A DNA stretch of 64,000 bases. Origin: Mongoliibacter ruber (lineage in GTDB: Bacteria; Bacteroidota; Bacteroidia; Cytophagales; Cyclobacteriaceae). Positions 58,648 to 64,000 of the stretch are shown piece after piece. How positions within the stretch are numbered: the stretch's first letter is position 1; every line of letters begins with the position of its first letter. The translations under genes and the position numbers were made by a program. The stretch covers positions 124,001 through 188,000 of the forward strand of contig NZ_PVTR01000008.1 of NCBI RefSeq assembly GCF_003003005.1, read 5' to 3'. Under the pieces are notes generated by a model. It did no database searches and was not told where the DNA came from. It saw nothing but the letters and a program-made list of their open reading frames with translations.

Positions 58648-59820
58648 TTATGCTGTCTGAAATACTTTTCTTGGTCTATTCCCTTCACTATTTGCTTCAA
58701 TTGAATCTACATGGTCACCCCTGCTGACACTAAGTATGATACCGAGAGAAAATCCTGTGAAAACCAGGGATGTCCCCCCCATACTCAAAAGAGGTAAGGG
58801 CAAACCTGTCACAGGCCCAATACCTACCGCTACTCCCATATTGACCATTGCCTGAAGCACCAGTGCAAAGCTCAATCCTGCAGAAAGCAATCCTCCAAAA
58901 GGCTTGGTCGATGAGGCTACTATTCTCATTCCCCTGTAAAGCAATGCCAAATAAAGAAATAGCACTGTGCCTCCTCCGATCAGCCCATATTCTTCAATAA
59001 TAATGGCGAAAATGAAATCTGAATATGGGTGTGGCAATGAGTTTCTTTGTTCTGAATTGCCTGGACCTTTGCCTGTAATCCCACCGGTAGAAATCGCGAT
59101 ATAGGATTGCTCTACCTGATATTGGGTCGAATCTTTATCAAAAAAGCTCTCAATCCTCGAAAAGAAGGTATTTCCACGCTGACCAACCATTGCTGAAGCA
59201 GAAATAAAGAGAGCCCCAAATAGTGCACACATAACCAAATATTTAGCCGGTACCCTACCGATAAACATCAGGATGAAACAGGTCACTAAAAGCAATAAAG
59301 CTGTGGACATATTCGCCAATCCTATCAACATACATATAAACCCAATGACCAGAATAATTGGAAGGAAGGACTTTTTAAGCTCTTCTATATTTTTCTGCCG
59401 CTTGGACAACAAACTCGCCAATGTGGCTATCAATGCCAGTTTTGCAATGTCTGAAGGTTGAATAGCCTTATTGATAATTGGTATAGTAATCCACCTATTG
59501 GCCTCATTGATATTTGTACCAAAGAAATAGGTGAAAATCAATAATGGTATTGAAAGCAGAAGCAATAACCTTCCAATCAAGCCATACCACTTGTAAGGCA
59601 CCTTGTGAGCAGCCCACATGACAAACAAACCGGCAAAAACCATCATAGAGTGGTCCAATAGGTACTTCTCTGTATTGCCTCCTTTAAACTTATATGCAAG
59701 AGAGCCTGTGGCAGAATACACCACCAGTATGCTGATGATAGACAGCAATATCACGATACCCCATATAATAGGGTCTCCCTTAAGGTTTCTATCGATCCAT
59801 GATTTCAGTGCTGTAATCAT
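58648..59820 (-). CDS. ftsW: Septal peptidoglycan glycosyltransferase FtsW
   Basis: SEDS-family polymerase of lipid II at the septum, 390 residues with about ten membrane helices. The conserved loops are visible: NEANRWITIPIINKAIQPSD, GQRGNTFFSRIESFFDKDST, GKGPGNSEQRNSLPHPYSDF (with the SEDS Asp in the PYSDFIF region) and GLPLPLLSMGGTSLV. It pairs with FtsI encoded at the right end of the window. Its ATG overlaps the murD stop by 4 bases. Confidence 0.96.
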   Translation of the reverse strand: MITALKSWIDRNLKGDPIIWGIVILLSIISILVVYSATGSLAYKFKGGNTEKYLLDHSMMVFAGLFVMWAAHKVPYKWYGLIGRLLLLLSIPLLIFTYFFGTNINEANRWITIPIINKAIQPSDIAKLALIATLASLLSKRQKNIEELKKSFLPIILVIGFICMLIGLANMSTALLLLVTCFILMFIGRVPAKYLVMCALFGALFISASAMVGQRGNTFFSRIESFFDKDSTQYQVEQSYIAISTGGITGKGPGNSEQRNSLPHPYSDFIFAIIIEEYGLIGGGTVLFLYLALLYRGMRIVASSTKPFGGLLSAGLSFALVLQAMVNMGVAVGIGPVTGLPLPLLSMGGTSLVFTGFSLGIILSVSRGDHVDSIEANSEGNRPRKVFQTA

Positions 59821-61169
59821 TCCGCTACCGTTTTAAGTTCTTCTACAGCTTTTACAAACTGCCTGCCTCTATCTTCATAGTTTTGAAACAAATCAAAACT
59901 CGCACAAGCTGGAGATAACAATACCACATCTCCAGTCTTACCCAATTTCAATCCCCAATTCACTGCCTCTACAATGGATTGGGTTTCTCTGATTTCCTCG
60001 ATTTTCCCTTCAAAAGCTTTTTTCAACTTTTCATTGTCCTTGCCTAAGCATATAAGCGCTTTAATCTTACCCTTAATCATTGGCTCTATTTGAGCGTAAT
60101 CATTTCCTTTGTCAACCCCTCCTGCTATCCATATCAGTGGTTGGACAAAACTGTCAAGTGCAAATTTGCTGGCATCCACATTGGTCCCTTTGCTGTCATT
60201 GATAAATTTTATCCCTGATATCTCTGCAACTTCTTCCATCCTATGAGCAGCGTTTTTAAAATCAGCCAAACCTTGGAGAATCTGAAGATCAGGGACCCCT
60301 ACAAGCATTGCAGCCAAAGAGGCCATCATTGCATTCAACGCATTGTGCTTACCTTTCAGAACAATATCCTCAATATCAATATCCAGCTTTCTACCAGGGG
60401 ATCTCAAATCCATGCTGTTACCATCATAATATCCTCCTCTCCTTTGAGAAGATTCCATTGACACTGGATATGGTGTCGCTTCAAGACATACACTTTCAAA
60501 ACCTTGATTGGTCAGCTTATCATCTTGATAAAATATTGCCGCATCTTCACTTGTCATCCTTTTAAAAAGAGAAAGCTTAGAAGCGATATAATTTTCAATT
60601 TTATACTCATACCTGTCTAAATGGTCAGGTGTAATATTTGTCAATATTCCTATATGAGGTTTAATTGTCTTGAATCCATCGATCTGAAAACTACTCATTT
60701 CGATCACCCACCAATCTTTGTCTCCATCGACCAACTGAGCGGCCCAACTTTGTCCAACATTTCCAGCAAGTCCCACATTAATCCCTCCTTTCAGAAGCAA
60801 ATGGTATGTCAAAAGTGTGGTAGTAGTCTTGCCGTTGGTACCGGTAATACCGATGACTTGACCCTTCGAATACCTTCCTGCAAACTCCAACTCATCTATT
60901 ACCTGAATTCCTTTTTCCAATGCCTTCTGCACAATGGGAGCAGTTAATGGAATCCCGGGACTTTTGACAATCTCCAAAGTATTCAAAACCTCATCCTCAG
61001 TATGCCTTCCTTCTTCAAATCCAATCCCCTTTTCTAGGAAGAGCTTTTTTCTTTCAATACTGATTTGCCCCTTGTCGGATACCCAGACCGCATAGCCCTT
61101 CTGATGTGCGAGCAATGCTGCCCCCACTCCACTTTCGCCTGCGCCCAATATGACTATCCTATTTTTCAT
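59817..61169 (-). CDS. murD: UDP-N-acetylmuramoyl-L-alanine--D-glutamate ligase
   Basis: Adds D-Glu to UDP-MurNAc-L-Ala; 450 residues. The N-terminal domain begins RIVILGAGESGVGAALLAHQ, the P-loop GTNGKTT lies at 110-116, and the central and C-terminal parts show NITPDHLDRY, FINDSKGTNVDA and LLSPACASFDLFQNYEDRG, the latter a strong MurD signature. The start lies directly against the mraY stop. Confidence 0.98.
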   Translation of the reverse strand: MKNRIVILGAGESGVGAALLAHQKGYAVWVSDKGQISIERKKLFLEKGIGFEEGRHTEDEVLNTLEIVKSPGIPLTAPIVQKALEKGIQVIDELEFAGRYSKGQVIGITGTNGKTTTTLLTYHLLLKGGINVGLAGNVGQSWAAQLVDGDKDWWVIEMSSFQIDGFKTIKPHIGILTNITPDHLDRYEYKIENYIASKLSLFKRMTSEDAAIFYQDDKLTNQGFESVCLEATPYPVSMESSQRRGGYYDGNSMDLRSPGRKLDIDIEDIVLKGKHNALNAMMASLAAMLVGVPDLQILQGLADFKNAAHRMEEVAEISGIKFINDSKGTNVDASKFALDSFVQPLIWIAGGVDKGNDYAQIEPMIKGKIKALICLGKDNEKLKKAFEGKIEEIRETQSIVEAVNWGLKLGKTGDVVLLSPACASFDLFQNYEDRGRQFVKAVEELKTVAE

Positions 61170-62381
61170 CTATCTCAATTTCAAAGTTGCCAAGGTGATG
61201 ATTGCCAGTAGTATCCCTACAATCCAAAACCTCACGACGATCTTGGATTCATGAATATTCTTTTTCTGATAATGATGATGCAATGGAGACATCAGAAAGA
61301 TCCTCCTGCCTTCACCGTATTTTCTTTTGGTATACTTGAAGTACCCTACCTGCATGATGACCGACACGTTTTCGATTAAGAATACACCGCATAAAACAGG
61401 TATCAACAATTCCTTTCTCAAAGTCAAAGAGAGCACTGCTATCACTCCGCCCAACATCAAACTCCCGGTATCACCCATAAAAACTTGTGCTGGATATGCA
61501 TTATACCAAAGAAAACCTACACAAGCCCCGACGAAAGCGGCACAGAAAATCACCAATTCTCCTGAGTTAGGTATGAAAAAGACGTTCAGGTATTGGGAGA
61601 AAATAGCGTTTCCTGATATGTAGGCAAAAATGGCAATAGTGAGTCCTATTATCGCTGATGTTCCTGCTGCCAAGCCATCTATACCATCAGTAATGTTTGC
61701 CCCATTTGAAACAGCTGTGATGATAAAGGTCACCAGAAGAATGTACAACACAGGTGTGGCACTTTCCCCTAAAAAACCAAGGAATGTCTCGTAATTCAAT
61801 TCATTGTTTTTCATGAAAGGAATGGTAGTTTTGGCTACTTTAACATCCCTGAACGCGGGGGTTTCCACAACCCCTTCTTCTATGGAAACAGGGTTGGTAA
61901 ACTCCCGCACCACTACTCCTTCATGAAAGTATAAGGTAGCCCCTACAATTATTCCAATTGTAATTTGACCGACGATTTTAAACCTACCGGCAAGACCCTC
62001 TTTATTTTTTCTGAATACTTTGATATAATCATCCACAAATCCTATAGTACCCAACCACACAGTAGTGATCAGCAAAAGGATGATGTAAATATTGTTGACA
62101 TTGGCAAAAAGCAAAGTAGGTATAATGATACCAGCCATGAGCATCAGTCCCCCCATTGTAGGTGTACCCTTTTTCTCTTGCTGACCGGCCAAACCCAAAT
62201 CCCGAACTGTTTCCCCAATCTGCATAGAACGGATCCAGTCGATGATGTTTTTTCCAAAAGTAACCGTGATGATCAAGGACAATAGCGCCGCCATACCTGC
62301 CCTAAAGGAGATAAAGCGAAATACACCTGTTCCAGGTATATCCATTACGCTGTCCAAATAATCAAAAATCGGATATAACAT
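61170..62381 (-). CDS. mraY: Phospho-N-acetylmuramoyl-pentapeptide-transferase
   Basis: Membrane enzyme that makes lipid I from UDP-MurNAc-pentapeptide and undecaprenyl phosphate. Active-site segments are GTPTMGG (72-78), FVDDYIK (115-121) and [10 protein letters not shown] (229-238), with the C-terminal [10 protein letters not shown] His loop. At 403 residues it is about 40 longer than E. coli MraY; the extra length lies at about 152-208, a mostly soluble segment between two membrane helices. One base separates it from murE. Confidence 0.97.
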   Translation of the reverse strand: MLYPIFDYLDSVMDIPGTGVFRFISFRAGMAALLSLIITVTFGKNIIDWIRSMQIGETVRDLGLAGQQEKKGTPTMGGLMLMAGIIIPTLLFANVNNIYIILLLITTVWLGTIGFVDDYIKVFRKNKEGLAGRFKIVGQITIGIIVGATLYFHEGVVVREFTNPVSIEEGVVETPAFRDVKVAKTTIPFMKNNELNYETFLGFLGESATPVLYILLVTFIITAVSNGANITDGIDGLAAGTSAIIGLTIAIFAYISGNAIFSQYLNVFFIPNSGELVIFCAAFVGACVGFLWYNAYPAQVFMGDTGSLMLGGVIAVLSLTLRKELLIPVLCGVFLIENVSVIMQVGYFKYTKRKYGEGRRIFLMSPLHHHYQKKNIHESKIVVRFWIVGILLAIITLATLKLR

Positions 62382-62382
62382 A

Positions 62383-63846
62383 TTATTCTTTATTCAAAAG
62401 ATTAAGCAATTCTCTTACAATTTCTCTATCATCAAATGGGTACTTGACCCCTTTGATTTCTTGATAAGTTTCATGACCTTTTCCCGCCACCAAAATAATG
62501 TCACCTTTTTTGGCCATAATACCGGCTGTCTTGATGGCCTCTCTTCTGTCTTCTATGATCATTGTTTTTTTGAAATCCACAGGATTTACCCCTGCTTCCA
62601 TTTCTCTTAATATGGCCATTGGTTCTTCATCCCTTGGATTGTCAGAAGTCAAGATTACCTTGTCACTGAATTGGGTTGCGATCTTTGCCATGATAGGCCT
62701 TTTGGTCTTGTCTCTATTCCCTCCACAGCCAATCAAAGTGATGACTTGTTCTCCACCTGTCCTCACGCCATCTATGGTTTTCAGGACATTTTCTAGGGCA
62801 TCAGGTGTATGGGCATAGTCTACAATAGCCGTCACACCCGCTATGGAAATCTTGTCAAAACGACCTTGCGCCCCCTTAACTTTGGAAAGCTGCATCAACA
62901 CTTCCTCCTCCTCTTCTCCCAGCAAGACCGCTGTTCCAAAAACTGCCATCAGGTTGTAGGCATTGAATTCACCTATCATCCTGAACCAGATTTGTCGGTT
63001 GTTAACATCCAACTCTAATCCTTCTATGGTATTGGAAAGTACCTTGGCCTTGAAATCTGCTGGATATCTTAAGCCAAACGTCTGATGAGCAGCCTTACAA
63101 TTCTGTAGCATGACCATTCCTCTTTTGTCATCTGCATTGACTAAGGCAAATGCAGATTTTGGCAAAATGTCAAATAGCCTTTTCTTGGCTTTGATGTATT
63201 CATCAAAGCTGCCGTGATAATCAAGGTGATCATGCGAAATATTGGTAAAGACTGCGCCTGTGATTGTAAGACCAATCGTCCTACCTTGGACAATGGCATG
63301 TGAAGACGCTTCCATAAAGCAATGGGTACAGCCCTTTTCCACCATTTTCCTCAAAAGAGATTGAATGGAAATAGCGTCGGGAGTAGTATGCGTGGATGGA
63401 ATAACCTCTTCATTGATCTTGTTTTCTACAGTAGAAAGCAAGCCAACCTGATACCCCATTTCCACAAACAACTGAAACAGAAGCGTGACGGTACTTGTCT
63501 TACCATTGGTACCAGTTACCGCCACTAGCTTCAGCCTTTCAGATGGATTTTCGAAATAATTGGCAGCCATAATCCCCAAAGCCACTGAGGAATCAAGAAC
63601 CTGCACATAGGTAATATGCTCTAGAATGTTATCGGGGAGCTGTTCACAGACAATCGTAGTAGCTCCTTTTTCTATAGCTGTTTGAATAAATTGATGTCCA
63701 TCTACCTGAGTACCTTTTACAGCTACAAAGGCAGTGTGAAGTGTAACCTTCCGGCTATCAAAGACAAGTTCACTAACTTCCCTTTCCATGTCACCTACAG
63801 TGGAAACCAGCGATACTTTATACAATATGTCTTTTAACACTTTCAT
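62383..63846 (-). CDS. murE: UDP-MurNAc-L-Ala-D-Glu--meso-2,6-diaminopimelate ligase
   Basis: 487 residues. P-loop GTNGKTS is at 112-118, followed by [12 protein letters not shown] and [20 protein letters not shown]. The substrate-specificity motif DNPR is at 402-405, which in known MurE enzymes selects meso-diaminopimelate over lysine; hence the cell wall is probably of the DAP type. The stop of ftsI directly precedes its ATG (TAAATG). Confidence 0.98.
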   Translation of the reverse strand: MKVLKDILYKVSLVSTVGDMEREVSELVFDSRKVTLHTAFVAVKGTQVDGHQFIQTAIEKGATTIVCEQLPDNILEHITYVQVLDSSVALGIMAANYFENPSERLKLVAVTGTNGKTSTVTLLFQLFVEMGYQVGLLSTVENKINEEVIPSTHTTPDAISIQSLLRKMVEKGCTHCFMEASSHAIVQGRTIGLTITGAVFTNISHDHLDYHGSFDEYIKAKKRLFDILPKSAFALVNADDKRGMVMLQNCKAAHQTFGLRYPADFKAKVLSNTIEGLELDVNNRQIWFRMIGEFNAYNLMAVFGTAVLLGEEEEEVLMQLSKVKGAQGRFDKISIAGVTAIVDYAHTPDALENVLKTIDGVRTGGEQVITLIGCGGNRDKTKRPIMAKIATQFSDKVILTSDNPRDEEPMAILREMEAGVNPVDFKKTMIIEDRREAIKTAGIMAKKGDIILVAGKGHETYQEIKGVKYPFDDREIVRELLNLLNKE

Positions 63847-64000
63847 TTATCCTAAAATCAAATTGATGACATGATTTTGTTGCACAGGGGATCCAGGAGA
63901 AATTGACTGGTTTTTGACCCTTCCTTTTCCTTGATAGATCACCCTCAACCCTTTGTTCTCCAATACATATAGTGCATCCCTCAAAGGAAGCCCACTTACA
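63847..64000 (-). CDS. ftsI: C-terminal PASTA end of penicillin-binding protein FtsI (cut by window edge)
   Basis: The last 50 codons of a gene that continues past the right edge. The visible part (LPLRDALYVLENKGLRVIY, then GSPVQQNHVINLILG and stop) is a PASTA domain, as found at the C terminus of division transpeptidases of Bacteroidota. Its place directly upstream of murE is the standard position of ftsI, which makes this assignment likely; the catalytic domain itself is not in view. Confidence 0.85.
   Translation of the reverse strand, partial: VSGLPLRDALYVLENKGLRVIYQGKGRVKNQSISPGSPVQQNHVINLILG

Overview
The window reads as a core chromosomal segment of a Bacteroidota bacterium, most likely order Cytophagales, family Cyclobacteriaceae (inference). 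Supporting signs are promoters of the Bacteroidota type (TTTG, about 19 bases, TAnnTTTG) ahead of several operons, few Shine-Dalgarno sites, zinc-free S14, S4 and L36, a DUF3467 gene behind rpoC, an FtsZ with a long C-terminal extension, and envelope genes such as a secreted Tricorn-like protease and M1 peptidase lipoprotein. Gene density is very high: the longest stretch without a gene is about 256 bases (28037-28292), and it holds a terminator, a promoter and a leader hairpin.

Layout. 1-7.8 kb: a truncated secreted protein, an ABC transporter pair (YbbA/YbbP type) divergent from a GDSL esterase lipoprotein, a GMC dehydrogenase with its small Tat-exported subunit, and a secreted protein of unknown function. 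7.8-13.6 kb: Tricorn-like protease, enolase and carA, all on the minus strand. 13.7-45.2 kb: one co-directional minus-strand information-processing supercluster. Read in the direction of transcription it runs tRNA-Tyr, tRNA-Gly, tRNA-Thr, tuf, tRNA-Trp, secE, nusG, rplK, rplA, rplJ, rplL, rpoB, rpoC, DUF3467, rpsL, rpsG, fusA, rpsJ, rplC to rpsN, rpsH to infA, rpmJ, rpsM, rpsK, rpsD, rpoA, rplQ. 45.3-52.3 kb: M1 aminopeptidase lipoprotein, a biotin carrier protein, pyrH-frr, a tandem pair of purine nucleoside phosphorylase paralogs and a flavin reductase. 52.3-64 kb: the division and cell wall (dcw) cluster in classical order, ftsI (only its PASTA end), murE, mraY, murD, ftsW, murG, murC, ftsQ, ftsA, ftsZ.

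How it works together. The supercluster makes most of the ribosome, RNA polymerase, EF-Tu, EF-G, IF-1, the Sec channel and methionine aminopeptidase. I can place five promoters in it. All five share an extended motif TAnnTTTGCnnnCC that the carA and pyrH promoters lack. Terminators or attenuators follow tuf, rplL, rpoC, rpsJ and rplQ, so the block is several transcription units. The dcw block takes UDP-MurNAc precursors to lipid II and couples this to the divisome.

I found no mobile element, prophage, CRISPR array, defence island or other clearly undescribed multi-gene system. The most interesting items are the shared translation promoter motif, a PNP paralog with three MTAP-like active-site changes, a 34-base perfect palindrome spanning two convergent stop codons at the end of ftsZ, attenuator-like hairpins between rplL and rpoB, and an Fe-S-like cysteine cluster in the GMC enzyme.
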